In this document: in pieces, positions 43,572-52,401 of the stretch
Layout: every line of letters starts with the position of its first letter
Numbering within the stretch: the first letter of the stretch is position 1
Origin: JAWPMT01 sp965267435
GTDB lineage: Bacteria > Bacteroidota > Bacteroidia > Cytophagales > Cyclobacteriaceae
Assembly (NCBI GenBank): GCA_965267435.1
Contig: OZ253960.1
Coordinates: forward strand, 558,001 to 622,000
DNA: 64,000 nt
Direction: 5' to 3'
Notes under the pieces: model-generated
The model's input: only the letters and a program-made list of their open reading frames with translations
What the model was told of the DNA's origin: nothing
Databases searched by the model: none
Translations under genes and position numbers: made by a program

Positions 43572-44720
43572 ATGGCAAAAGAAAAGACTACCGAGGAAGT
43601 AGACGAAAATGTAGTTTCAGAGGCTGAGCAGCAGGAAGAGAAGAAACCTAAGCGTCAGCTTGATCCAGCCCGTATCCTGACCTGGACGGTTTTGGGGATA
43701 TGCCTGTTGTTGCTCACATTACACGTCCTCTCTGATCGTCACGTGCCCTACACAGATCAGGCCCGCTTGACGGGTTTGGCGATCCCTGTTGCTCCCAGGG
43801 TGCAGGGCAACCTGACACAAATCAATGTTGGCCTCCACAGTCGGGTGACAGTGGGGGATACGCTTTTCCAGATTGACCCGCGCCCTTTTGACCTGGCCAT
43901 CAAATCTGCTGAGGCACGGCTCGACAATACCGCCCAGCAAGTAGGAGCCCGTACGGCCACCGTAAAATCGGCAGCGGGTCGGCTGGGAGTGGCCCGAGCG
44001 CAGCTAGATAGGGCACAGCGAAACTATGATCGGGTAGAAGCGGTCTTGAAGGAAAATCCTGGGGCCTTGTCCCTCGCTGACAAAGATGTGGCGGAGACGT
44101 CGCTGGCGCAGGCGGTTGAAACCGTGTCCTCTGCGGAAGCCGATCTGGAGAAAGCACAGCAACAGCTTGGAGTTTCAGGTCCCGACAATCCTCAGTTGCG
44201 GGCCTCGGTGGTGGCAGTGGAGCAAGCCTATCTCAATAGGGCGTTTAGCACCATCTATGCGCCCGCCAATGGTGTCATTGAGAGCTACAATGTTGACTTG
44301 GGCTTCTTCTGTCAGCCAGGACAACCGATGGCCATGCTGTTGACCACGACAGACCTCTGGATACAGGCCGATATGAAGGAAAACAACCTGTATCACATGG
44401 ATCCGGGTGACCCTGTAGAGTTCGTCTTAGATGTAGCCCCAGGACAGGTATTTGAAGGAACGATTCGTAGTATTGGTCATGGAGTAGCCTCCGGCTACTA
44501 CAATCGTGGCGAGCTGCCCACGGTAAAAAACAGTCAAAGTTGGTTGAGGGACCCTCAGCGATTCCCGGTGATCATATCCTTTAACGATAGGGAGCTGTTG
44601 GAATACACGCGTCTGGGTGGGCAGGTGGATGTCGTTGTCTTCAATGGTGATAACGGTTTCTTGAATACTGTCGGCCGGTGGCGATTGAGGTTGAATGGGT
44701 GGCTGTCGTACTTAAGGTGA
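43572..44720 (+). CDS. HlyD/EmrA-family membrane fusion protein
   Basis: A 382-residue periplasmic adaptor. A Glu/Lys-rich cytoplasmic N-terminus is followed by one transmembrane helix (about residues 34-54), a lipoyl half (VAPRVQGNLTQINVGLHSRVTVGDTLFQIDPRPFDLAIKSAEARLDN), a long helical hairpin (about 110-215), the second lipoyl half (YAPANGVIESYNVDLGFFCQPGQPMAMLL) and a beta-barrel domain. This is the EmrA layout. It links an inner-membrane pump to an outer-membrane channel, and both partners follow directly: DUF2955 one base later and a NodT-type channel after that. Substrates are unknown; similar systems export aromatic acids and drugs. Confidence 0.9.
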   Translation: MAKEKTTEEVDENVVSEAEQQEEKKPKRQLDPARILTWTVLGICLLLLTLHVLSDRHVPYTDQARLTGLAIPVAPRVQGNLTQINVGLHSRVTVGDTLFQIDPRPFDLAIKSAEARLDNTAQQVGARTATVKSAAGRLGVARAQLDRAQRNYDRVEAVLKENPGALSLADKDVAETSLAQAVETVSSAEADLEKAQQQLGVSGPDNPQLRASVVAVEQAYLNRAFSTIYAPANGVIESYNVDLGFFCQPGQPMAMLLTTTDLWIQADMKENNLYHMDPGDPVEFVLDVAPGQVFEGTIRSIGHGVASGYYNRGELPTVKNSQSWLRDPQRFPVIISFNDRELLEYTRLGGQVDVVVFNGDNGFLNTVGRWRLRLNGWLSYLR

Positions 44721-44721
44721 T

Positions 44722-45738
44722 ATGGGGAGTGTTGCTTTAGATATTACCGCCCGAAAACATCTCTATCGATATGTGATGGGATCGGTTGCTGCGGTGGCTG
44801 TTGCCATGGGTTTCGGTTGGCAGATGTCCTTTCTCTTGCCGGTGTTGGCTTTGGGCTTTCTCGCTGCCGATGCACCACCGAGTTGGAAGGAAGGACTTTC
44901 TTTCATCCTGACGATCGTAGCTGCCTGCGCACTGGGGGTTGTTCTCAGCCAGTTCACACTTCCGATCCCACTACTGCATATTCTGCTGTCGTCTTTGATC
45001 CTTTTCTACCTCTTCTATAGTAATCATCCCCTGCTCAATGCCAATCTGAGGGTGTGGTTGATGATAGCCGTTTTGCTTATCCCCAATATTGGGTTGATGT
45101 CCCCTGCATTGGCGCAGAGCGTTGCGGGAACGGTGGTCTTTAATGCCACCATTGCCATGGCATTGGTCGCGTTGGTCTTTGCCTTTTTTCCTGCCCGGCA
45201 AAAGGCCACTTCCTCTGGACCTGTGGCACCCGGTAAGCCTTTACCCACCAAACAGCAGCGATTTGTGGCGGCCATCACGCGGACCCTGGTGATCTTGCCT
45301 TTGTACCTGCTGTTCTACTACTTCGAACTGACTGGCAGCATTCTCATCCTGATATTCGTGGCCATTTTGTCGATGCAGCCGGCATTTGGAAAAGACTTCA
45401 AGGTGGGGAAGGCCTTGATCATTGGCAACTTGATTGGTGGCATCGTCGCGATTGTTGGCTTTGAACTGATTGTGATTGTTCCTGAGTTTGGTTTTTTCTT
45501 GCTATTGACGCTGGTCGTCGGCTTGATATTGGGCCGTCAGTTGTTCTCAGGCAAGCCGGCGGGGGCTCTCTATGGCATGGCATTCTCCACTTTTCTCCTG
45601 GTGGTTTGCTCGGTAAGTGGTAGCTCTGGTAACGAGGCTGATAGCAAGGTATGGGTGCGGGTTGTGCAGATCATGGTTGCGGTATTCTATGTGGTGACAG
45701 CTTTTGGGCTCATTGAACGATTGAAACGCAAGGCATGA
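44722..45738 (+). CDS. DUF2955/FUSC-like inner-membrane efflux protein
   Basis: A 338-residue polytopic protein with about ten helices arranged as two repeats. The first begins VMGSVAAVAVAMGFGWQMSFLLPVLALGFLAADAPP and the second TRTLVILPLYLLFYYFELTGSILILIFVAILSMQPAFGKDFKVGKALIIGNLIGGIVAI. This is the DUF2955 pattern, related to FUSC/aromatic acid exporters. It lies between an EmrA-like adaptor and a NodT-like outer-membrane factor, with an ATGA overlap to the latter, so it likely supplies the inner-membrane part of a tripartite exporter. Confidence 0.85.
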   Translation: MGSVALDITARKHLYRYVMGSVAAVAVAMGFGWQMSFLLPVLALGFLAADAPPSWKEGLSFILTIVAACALGVVLSQFTLPIPLLHILLSSLILFYLFYSNHPLLNANLRVWLMIAVLLIPNIGLMSPALAQSVAGTVVFNATIAMALVALVFAFFPARQKATSSGPVAPGKPLPTKQQRFVAAITRTLVILPLYLLFYYFELTGSILILIFVAILSMQPAFGKDFKVGKALIIGNLIGGIVAIVGFELIVIVPEFGFFLLLTLVVGLILGRQLFSGKPAGALYGMAFSTFLLVVCSVSGSSGNEADSKVWVRVVQIMVAVFYVVTAFGLIERLKRKA

Positions 45739-47120
45739 GAACGCTTAGAAGATACATGGGGCAAATCGCCGTATTTGTACTGCTAATTCTTGCCGCAGCG
45801 GGCTGCAAACTTGGTGAACCCTATTCAAGGCCCGATCAACCTTTAGCCGAATACTATCGAGCGGAACAAGACACTGGACTTTCCATTGCCACCCTTCCCT
45901 GGTGGGAGATATTTGGAGACACGGTTTTGACTTCCCTGATCGAAACGGGGATTCGTAACAATCTTGACCTCGTCGTAGCGATCAAGAGGATTGAAGTAGC
46001 AGAGCTACAACTCAATATCACACGCGCCAATCTATTTCCGCGAGTGGACTATGGCGGAGATGCGGGACTGTCCCTTGCCAGTAACTCATCGGACGTAGCT
46101 AGTGGCTCGGGTACGGTCTTTTCCGCAGTATCTTATCAGGTGGACTTGTGGGGGCGGTTTCGAAACCTCAACGAAGCAGCGAGACAGGAGTATCTCGCCT
46201 CGGAGGAAGGCTATCGCAGCCTTGTGCTTGTGCTGGTTAGCAGCATCGCCCAGTCTTACATGCTTCTGAGGGATTTGGACAATCGCCTGATTGTAGCCGA
46301 ACGGACTTTGGAGACGTGGCAGAGTGACCTCGACATTGTGAAGGCGCGCTTTGAAGCGGGTATGATATCGGAGGTCGACCTCAAGCAGTCCGAGATCCAG
46401 GTAGAGCAGGCGCTGACGACCATACAGACGTTTCGCCGTCTGAGAGTACAAACTGAGAATGCCATCAGCTTTCTTCTAGGGCTACCGCCGCAGGACATCC
46501 CACGGGGTTTGGCACTGCAAGACCAGTTGTTGCCCGTGGATCTTCCGCCCGGGTTGCCATCGGAACTATTGGACCGTAGGCCGGACATATTGGCCTCCGA
46601 ACGGAGGTTGGAAGCTCAGCAGGCCCGTATTGGAGCCACTGAGGCGTTGCGCTATCCATCGCTGACGCTCTCGGCGGATGTTGGTGCAATTATCACCAAC
46701 AGTGGTTCGATATTTTCGAATTTGACCGCCCAGGTATTTGGCCCATTATTCAACTACAAGGCCAACAAGCGCAAGGTGGAGGTCGAGAGGGTCATTGCCG
46801 AGCAATTGGTAGCAACCTATCAGAATAGCTTCCTCAATGCACTGCGGGAGGTTGAAGACGCCATGATTGCGGTGGAGACTTATCAGTTGGAATACGAGGC
46901 ACGCGTTCGCCAGGTCAATGCTGCCACTACGGCTTTGGAGCTATCGTGGGTTCGCTATGAGAGTGGGGTCACCAGTTACCTGGAAATACTTGATCTGCAG
47001 CGCTCACAGTTCAATTCATTACTACAAACGTCGGAGGCCTTGCAGCTCAAGTACACTTCACTCATCAGACTCTATCAGGCCCTGGGAGGAGGATGGCAGT
47101 CCAATGTGAGTGGTCCTTGA
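45735..47120 (+). CDS. NodT/CmeC-family outer-membrane efflux lipoprotein
   Basis: A 461-residue outer-membrane factor (TolC superfamily) with lipobox LAAAGC and the signature start LGEPYSRPDQPLAEYYR, LPWWEIFGDTVLTSLIETGIRNNLDLVVAIKRIEVAELQL. The hairpin repeat recurs with VDLKQSEIQVEQALTTIQTFRRLRVQTENAISFLLG, and the family block LPSELLDRRPDILASERRLEAQQARIGATEALRYPSLTLSADVG is present. The length is standard. It overlaps the DUF2955 stop by four bases, completing the tripartite efflux operon. Confidence 0.93.
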   Translation: MRTLRRYMGQIAVFVLLILAAAGCKLGEPYSRPDQPLAEYYRAEQDTGLSIATLPWWEIFGDTVLTSLIETGIRNNLDLVVAIKRIEVAELQLNITRANLFPRVDYGGDAGLSLASNSSDVASGSGTVFSAVSYQVDLWGRFRNLNEAARQEYLASEEGYRSLVLVLVSSIAQSYMLLRDLDNRLIVAERTLETWQSDLDIVKARFEAGMISEVDLKQSEIQVEQALTTIQTFRRLRVQTENAISFLLGLPPQDIPRGLALQDQLLPVDLPPGLPSELLDRRPDILASERRLEAQQARIGATEALRYPSLTLSADVGAIITNSGSIFSNLTAQVFGPLFNYKANKRKVEVERVIAEQLVATYQNSFLNALREVEDAMIAVETYQLEYEARVRQVNAATTALELSWVRYESGVTSYLEILDLQRSQFNSLLQTSEALQLKYTSLIRLYQALGGGWQSNVSGP

Positions 47121-47149
47121 TTTTTGCACATCAATTCAGTGACTGCCGT

Positions 47150-47181
47150 TTTATATGATTCCTGGTTTTCTCGTACTTTCG
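47150..47181 (+). promoter_or_regulatory. Possible promoter of the 47241 barrel-PCMD-porin operon
   Basis: TTTA at about 47150 and TACTTTCG at 47174-47181 resemble the -33 and -7 boxes with a spacer of about 20 bases. The start codon lies 59 bases downstream. Confidence 0.35.
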
Positions 47182-47240
47182 CAATGAAATAGCTCCCGAC
47201 AGACGTTGAGGGACTGATTTTTACTCATCACACTCATTGA

Positions 47241-48026
47241 ATGACTACCTATAGGATAATCTCGTCGATGTTCGGGCTCCTCTTGTGCCTGACCCTGGCG
47301 TTTGCTCAGGAGGAGCCGCCCGACGATCAGAAAACTTCCCCCTACGATCTCATCAGTAAATACTATCAGGAGGACTTCAATCCCTTTCGCAAAGGCAATG
47401 GCTATCTGGGCTTCGCCTTTTCGTTGGAGGATCAGAACCTTCAAAACACCCAGCGGCTCTTTGATCGCGTGGTCGAAGGGACTGAGTTCAATTATGACCT
47501 CACCCTAAAGGGCGGATACTTCATCGGCGATTACGTCATAGCCGGCGTCAATGTCAATTATGAGCGAGAGGAATTTGAGGGGACACTGATCGATTCCAAT
47601 AGCGATACGCTATCCAGATCATCCATTGCGAGCGGGGGCCTTGTGACTCCCAATATCAAGGCTTACTTCCCATTGGTACCAACAGAGCGCCTGAGCTTCT
47701 CCACGGAAATTGGGTTAGGTTTTGGGGGTGGCAATACCCTTCGTGTAGACACCAGGAATGTGGACGAAATCACCCGGACCTACGTAGAGGACTTTGTGTT
47801 TAGTGCGGGGCTCAGCCCGGGGATCGTCTTCTTTGCCATCGAAAACTTTGCTTTCGAGATTGAGATCAACAATCTCATCGGTTACAAATACACGAACTCC
47901 ACGACTTCGATCAACAATGTGGAGGATTCCAGTACCGACTCCAACCAGGTGAGTTTTCAAATTGACCTCTTGTCGCTACGTCTTGGGTTGGCCTATTACT
48001 TTAAAGGAAAAAGAGCACGAGGATGA
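47241..48026 (+). CDS. Outer-membrane beta-barrel protein
   Basis: A 261-residue protein with a signal peptide ending at LAFAQE and an acidic linker, then amphipathic strands typical of an OmpA/OMP_b-brl-like barrel (KGNGYLGFAFSLEDQN, YDLTLKGGYFIGDYVIAGVNVNYERE, LSFSTEIGLGFGGGNTLR, SFQIDLLSLRLGLAYYF). It ends KGKRARG after the last strand. It overlaps the PCMD lipoprotein gene by four bases (ATGA), starting a three-gene operon. The function is unknown. Confidence 0.72.
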   Translation: MTTYRIISSMFGLLLCLTLAFAQEEPPDDQKTSPYDLISKYYQEDFNPFRKGNGYLGFAFSLEDQNLQNTQRLFDRVVEGTEFNYDLTLKGGYFIGDYVIAGVNVNYEREEFEGTLIDSNSDTLSRSSIASGGLVTPNIKAYFPLVPTERLSFSTEIGLGFGGGNTLRVDTRNVDEITRTYVEDFVFSAGLSPGIVFFAIENFAFEIEINNLIGYKYTNSTTSINNVEDSSTDSNQVSFQIDLLSLRLGLAYYFKGKRARG

Positions 48027-49102
48027 GAAAGTATGGATTCCTTTTAGCTTTGACACTGGCGGGAGTGCTGGTATCATGTATTGAGCAGGACTTCTTTGGT
48101 CTATCTCCGCATGCCAACATTAAATCCATTGAAGTCACCAATCAGGCTGGCGCCGCTGCGATTGACGCTGCCGAGGGGACTGTCACGATTGAGATGCCGG
48201 CTGGCGTGGATCTGTCCCAAACGGCGGTAAGAACATTGACGTTTTCGACGTTTGCTACATCGAACGTGAATCAAGGGGATGTGATCGATTTTCGTGACGA
48301 AGTCACGGTGATCGTCACCGCGGAGGATGGCAATAGCCGGACGTGGACCCTGATTCCGAAGGTGGCGACTGCCACACCACAATTGGCCAATGCTGATTTC
48401 AATCTATGGTACAAGACCAATGCTGGGTACTTCGAGCCGGGAGAGAGCGCAGCAAACACGATCTGGGGTACAGGCAATCCCGGAACGCAATTGCTGGGAT
48501 TGCTTTCCACGACTCCAATAGAATTGGAAGATGACAACATTGCGCCGCTGATGGAGACCTTAGACAATGGACGACTCGCGGCGAGTCTTGGCTTCCCCAT
48601 CGCCGCTGGCACCATTTATACAGGTTCCTTTGATACAGACCGGATTGATCCAGCTGATCCCGAGGCGGCGATTGATTTCGGTGTGCCATTTGCTGCCAGA
48701 CCCACGGCATTCCGAGTCAAGTACCGGTATGAGCCTGGTCCGGAAAATAAGGACCGAGAGGGCAATCTATTGCCTGAGAATGACGGATGTGACATCTATT
48801 GTTTGTTGGAGTTGAGGACGGCCAACGCCACTCGCCGATTAGCAACTGCGTGGTTTCGCAGCACTGACTCACAAGCGGAACTGACGGAGATCACGATCGA
48901 CTTCACGTATGGAAGGTTACCCGATGAATTCCCTGATTATGCCAAGCCTGATAATGACCTCTACATAGAAGGGGACTCTGCAAACATTGTTTTACCCTCC
49001 CACCTCACTTTCGTGGCTTCTTCCAGCTATGGCGGCGCCACTTTCCAGGGGGCCATCGGTAGTGAGTTGCTCATTGATGATCTGGTGTTGGAGTATGAGT
49101 AG
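48023..49102 (+). CDS. PCMD-domain lipoprotein
   Basis: A 359-residue lipoprotein with lipobox GVLVSC. Residues about 30-115 form a beta-sandwich like the domain preceding PCMD (IKSIEVTNQAGAAAIDAAEGTVTIEMP, ... TVIVTAEDGNSRTWTLIPK). The rest carries the putative carbohydrate metabolism domain: ANADFNLWYKTNAGYFEPG, NTIWGTGN, FGVPFAARPTAFRVKYRYEPG and GSELLIDDLVLEYE. PCMD proteins are thought to bind glycans at the cell surface; the ligand is unknown. Translation is coupled to the upstream barrel (ATGA overlap) and the downstream porin (8-base overlap), which suggests the three act together. Confidence 0.82.
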   Translation: MRKYGFLLALTLAGVLVSCIEQDFFGLSPHANIKSIEVTNQAGAAAIDAAEGTVTIEMPAGVDLSQTAVRTLTFSTFATSNVNQGDVIDFRDEVTVIVTAEDGNSRTWTLIPKVATATPQLANADFNLWYKTNAGYFEPGESAANTIWGTGNPGTQLLGLLSTTPIELEDDNIAPLMETLDNGRLAASLGFPIAAGTIYTGSFDTDRIDPADPEAAIDFGVPFAARPTAFRVKYRYEPGPENKDREGNLLPENDGCDIYCLLELRTANATRRLATAWFRSTDSQAELTEITIDFTYGRLPDEFPDYAKPDNDLYIEGDSANIVLPSHLTFVASSSYGGATFQGAIGSELLIDDLVLEYE

Positions 49103-50282
49103 TAGCACAACGATCCGGTCAGTCCGGGTCGGCATTTTCGCGGTGGGGCTGTTGGCCACCTCGCTGGTGATGGCTCAGGAGGACGAGAAGAAGCCCGAGA
49201 CCACCTTTACCATCGGAGGTTTTGCCAAGCTGGACTTCATGATTTCGGTGTTCCAGGATGGAGAACCGCCGGTTGATAACCCCGTAAGAGACATCCATTT
49301 CCCCGGGGCCATTCCAATCGGAGGGAGCGAGACCTTCGACACCCATTTCCATGTGAAAGAGTCGAGGTTTTATATTGATGTGGCCAGTGAGTTGCTGGGT
49401 AAGGCGGTGCATGCCTATTTCGAGATGGACTTTTTGCTGTCCCTTGCCGGAGACCAGCGAATCAGCAATTCGTACAATCCCCGCATGAGGCAGTTTTACT
49501 TCGATTTTGGTAACTGGACGCTGGGACAGACATGGAGCACTTTCATGATTGTGATCATACCCGATGACCTCGACTTCGCTGGTGCTGCGGAGGGATTGAT
49601 CTTCAATCGGCAACCCCTCATTCGGTATACAGCAGGCAACTGGCAGTTTGCCATGGAAAACCCCGAGACGACGCTCACGCCTTCTGCTGCAGGCGGCTTG
49701 GAAGTATCTTCTGGGGGCTTGCCAGATTTTGTGGTGCGGAGAAACTTCAGCGGAAATTGGGGCAATGGAGGGATCGCTGGGATCTTTCGAAATCCTCGAT
49801 ACTACGACGATGCCGGAGAGCGCCACGATTTCATTGGTTATGGCGTCACTGGAGCTGCCAAGGTCAAAACGACGGGCCGCGATGACCTGAGGGTGATGAC
49901 ATCCTATGGCCGTGGATTGGGCCGATATGCTGGACTTGGCTTTACCAATAGCGCCCTCATCGACACGGACTTGGAGTTAGAGCCCATTCAGTCCTTCAAT
50001 GGATTCGTGTCCTATCTTCATCATTGGAACGACAAATGGCGATCTAGCGTCAATTATTCCTTTTTCGAAGGGTTCAACCCGGACCAGTTGGACAACTCCG
50101 ATGTCAACCGACGGGCATGGAGTGGTTCTGCCAATGTCATTGTCAGTCCTGCGGCACCATTGTTTTTTGGTTTGGAATTCATGTATGGCTACCGGGAATG
50201 GCAGACTGGTGACTCGGGGAGCTTTTACAGATTCCAGTTCTCGGCAAGATATGCTTTCAAGTATACCAACAAGAGCAATTGA
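49095..50282 (+). CDS. DcaP-like porin
   Basis: 395 residues from ATG 49095, overlapping the PCMD gene by 8 bases, with a signal peptide ending at LVMAQ. DcaP-type porin features are TFTIGGFAKLDFMISVFQDGE at the start, HFHVKESRFYIDVASELLG, FYFDFGNWTLGQTWSTFMIVIIPDDLDFAG and a long barrel ending YKYTNKSN. DcaP porins form trimeric channels for negatively charged small molecules such as dicarboxylates. Coupling to a PCMD lipoprotein suggests a surface glycan or acid-sugar uptake unit, which is inference. Confidence 0.8.
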   Translation: MSSSTTIRSVRVGIFAVGLLATSLVMAQEDEKKPETTFTIGGFAKLDFMISVFQDGEPPVDNPVRDIHFPGAIPIGGSETFDTHFHVKESRFYIDVASELLGKAVHAYFEMDFLLSLAGDQRISNSYNPRMRQFYFDFGNWTLGQTWSTFMIVIIPDDLDFAGAAEGLIFNRQPLIRYTAGNWQFAMENPETTLTPSAAGGLEVSSGGLPDFVVRRNFSGNWGNGGIAGIFRNPRYYDDAGERHDFIGYGVTGAAKVKTTGRDDLRVMTSYGRGLGRYAGLGFTNSALIDTDLELEPIQSFNGFVSYLHHWNDKWRSSVNYSFFEGFNPDQLDNSDVNRRAWSGSANVIVSPAAPLFFGLEFMYGYREWQTGDSGSFYRFQFSARYAFKYTNKSN

Positions 50283-50344
50283 TTTGGCTATTCTGGCTCT
50301 GATGGATTGAGTACTTTTGCGACAGACCATAAAGACTACCGTCC

Positions 50345-51088
50345 ATGCTCATTGCACTGATCATTTCACTCTTATTTGCTGGAAGCTCCAACAGCCCCTT
50401 TGCCGACCCCAACCTCTTGAAGTACATCAAGAAGACGGTCCAGGACAAGGAGCGAAAAGAGCAGATCGTTGACCTCGCTAAGGAGTACAAGCAGTATGTG
50501 AAGGATTTTGCAAAAGCACAGGGAAATGGTTTAAAAGAGCTTGATGCCTTGTTCGCCAGCCGTGAAACTACGAAGCAGGATTTCGAGACATTCTTCGCGG
50601 ATTGGGCAGGTTCACATGCTAAGCAACAAACAAAAGCCATCGAAGGGAGAATACGCTTCCAGAAGATGATCACTGAATCAGAGTGGGCAGAGGTGCTGCA
50701 AATGGTGGACAACAGCAAGAAGGACCCGGCGAAGCAACAACTGAAGGCCGTCGAAAAAATCAAGGGTCGCATGGCCAAGAGGCGCGCATCGATTAGCCGT
50801 GAGATAGCTGATACCTCTCAGAGAGAAACGGCTTTGCAGGCCTATGACGGCTTCCAATTGGCGTTAGTGGAGTACATGCTCGAACGGGCGAAGCTGAATT
50901 ATAGAGACAACGAGGCCATCCGCAACATCTTTGCAACTGAGGAAGACATGAAGGCCATGTACGCCCGCCGGGACCAACTGCGTGGGGAGCTTTACGATGC
51001 GTACATTGCGATGCACGGCCAGTTGGTCGCATCTACTACAGCCGCTGAATGGGCCAAGATCAGTAAGTCTGTCACCAAGTTGTTTTAG
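50345..51088 (+). CDS. Helical protein of unknown function
   Basis: A 247-residue protein with a short hydrophobic N-terminus (MLIALIISLLFAGSS) that may be a signal peptide, then almost wholly charged helix: KKTVQDKERKEQIVDLAKEYKQYVKDFAKAQGNGLKELDALFASRE and two similar later stretches. The pattern suggests a helical bundle or coiled coil in the periplasm. I do not recognise the family. The ATG directly follows the porin gene by 62 bases. It is bordered downstream by the repeat array. Confidence 0.65.
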   Translation: MLIALIISLLFAGSSNSPFADPNLLKYIKKTVQDKERKEQIVDLAKEYKQYVKDFAKAQGNGLKELDALFASRETTKQDFETFFADWAGSHAKQQTKAIEGRIRFQKMITESEWAEVLQMVDNSKKDPAKQQLKAVEKIKGRMAKRRASISREIADTSQRETALQAYDGFQLALVEYMLERAKLNYRDNEAIRNIFATEEDMKAMYARRDQLRGELYDAYIAMHGQLVASTTAAEWAKISKSVTKLF

Positions 51089-51100
51089 TAGGGTATTAAT

Positions 51101-51597
51101 CCCCCAATTCGTCATTCCTGCGAACTGGACGTCCATGCCGCTTAGCGGACCTAGCAAGTGCTGCAGGAATCTGAATTGAGGATTGGTGGAGAGATTCCTG
51201 TATCGCAGTTCGTTTTTCTCTGAAGACACGAATTCTCAAGCTCACAGGAATGACGCTCTTAGACGGACTTCCCCTCAATTCGTCATTCCTGCGAACCGGA
51301 CTCCCGTGCGTCTTGGAGGCCCTGCCGTGTGATGCAGGAATCTGAATTGAGGATGACGGAGAGATTCCTGTATCGCAGTCCATTCACTCCATAAAAATCT
51401 GGATTCTCAAGCTCACAGGAATGACGTTTCTTGTTGCTTGTCCCCCATCAATTCGTCATTCCTGCGAACTGGACTTCTCATGCCGCTTAGTGGACTTGGC
51501 AAGTGATGCAGGAATCTGAATTGAGGATTGGCGGAGAGATTCTTGTATCGCAGTTTGTTTTTCTCTGACCACTGATTCTCAAGCTCACAGGAATGAA
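51101..51597. repeat. Left repeat array: three ~171-173 bp two-hairpin units
   Basis: Three units at about 51101-51255, 51271-51426 and 51442-51597. Each runs A (CGTCATTCCTGCG), B (GCAGGAATCTGAATTGA), B' (GAGATTCCTG), A' (CACAGGAATGACG; GAATGAAG in unit 3). A/B and B'/A' form inverted repeats, so each unit can fold into two hairpins, and A with A' forms an 11-bp terminal inverted repeat. Spacers between units are about 15 bases. The periods are 171 and 173 bases. No gene lies within. Confidence 0.85.
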
Positions 51598-51653
51598 GTT
51601 CTTAGGACGAGCAGTCTTACTCTGGAATGACGTGTCGTTGTTAAATTCGATGA

Positions 51654-51953
51654 ATGGCGAAAGGCGGCTACCTCTACATGGTATCTAACAAAACAAGGTC
51701 GGTCATCTACACGGGTGTAACGAGCAGCCTACGTGATCGAGCTTGGCAGCATAGGAATGGAGAGGGGTCAACATTCACCAAAAGGTATAAGTGTAAGTAT
51801 CTGATCTACTATGAATTCTACGAAACGATAGAGGCGGCAATCGAACGTGAAAAGCAGATCAAAAAGTGGAAAAGAGAATACAAGGAGAACGTCATCAGCC
51901 GCATGAATCCGAGCTGGGATGACCTTTATGATCAGGTAGGGGAGATGGATTGA
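51654..51953 (+). CDS. GIY-YIG endonuclease domain protein embedded in the repeat array
   Basis: A 99-residue single-domain GIY-YIG nuclease of the small YhbQ/UPF0213-like type. Visible are GGYLYMVSNKTRSVIYTGVTSSLRDRAWQHRNGE (the GIY and YIG strands as YLY and YTG, then the catalytic Arg region and His), FTKRYKCKYLIYYEFYETIEAAIEREKQIKKWKR with the conserved Glu, and the end NPSWDDLYDQ. No DNA-binding or other domain is attached. The stop TGA (51951-51953) overlaps the first bases of the B' hairpin of the following repeat. Just upstream (51624-51632) is a repeat-like end GGAATGACG. The gene thus occupies the place of the first hairpin of one unit. Such nucleases are known in mobile and repair contexts; a role in spreading the repeats is inference. 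Confidence 0.85.
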   Translation: MAKGGYLYMVSNKTRSVIYTGVTSSLRDRAWQHRNGEGSTFTKRYKCKYLIYYEFYETIEAAIEREKQIKKWKREYKENVISRMNPSWDDLYDQVGEMD

Positions 51954-52318
51954 GATTCCTGTATCGCAGTCCGTTTTTCTTTGAAACCAAGAATTTTCAA
52001 GCTCACAGGAATGACGTTCTCTTGGGCATGACTACCCTCAATTCGTCATTCCTGCGAACTGGACTTTTCATTCCGCTTAGTGGACTTGGCAAGTGATGCA
52101 GGAATCTGAATTGAGGATTGGCGGAGAGATTCTTGTATCGCAGTTCGTTTTTCTCTAAAGACCACTGATTCTCAAGCTCACAGGAATGACGCTCTTAGAC
52201 GGACTTCCCCTCAATTCGTCATTCCTGCGAACTGGACAGATCATGCCGCATAGCGGACTTGTCACGTGCTGCAGGAATCTGATTGAGGATGACAGAGAGA
52301 TTCCTGTATCGCAGTTCA
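51952..52318. repeat. Right repeat array: half unit plus two units
   Basis: A half unit (B' to A') at 51952-52016 directly follows the nuclease stop. A full unit is at 52034-52191 and a unit truncated after B' at 52207-52318. The spacer CTCTTAGACGGACTT between the last two is the same as that between the first two units of the left array, pointing to block duplication. Confidence 0.85.
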
Positions 52319-52401
52319 ACTCTCAGCAAAAGCCCACAATGGGTAGAAGGACTTGGGCTCCTGGTTGAACCAAGATCAGAAAACCGGGAACAATGAACAA
52401 C

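Noticed and set aside
51101..52318. CRISPR array
   Set aside because: The repeats are about 155 bases with short, in part identical, 15-base spacers and internal hairpins; there are no cas genes. This is not CRISPR organisation.
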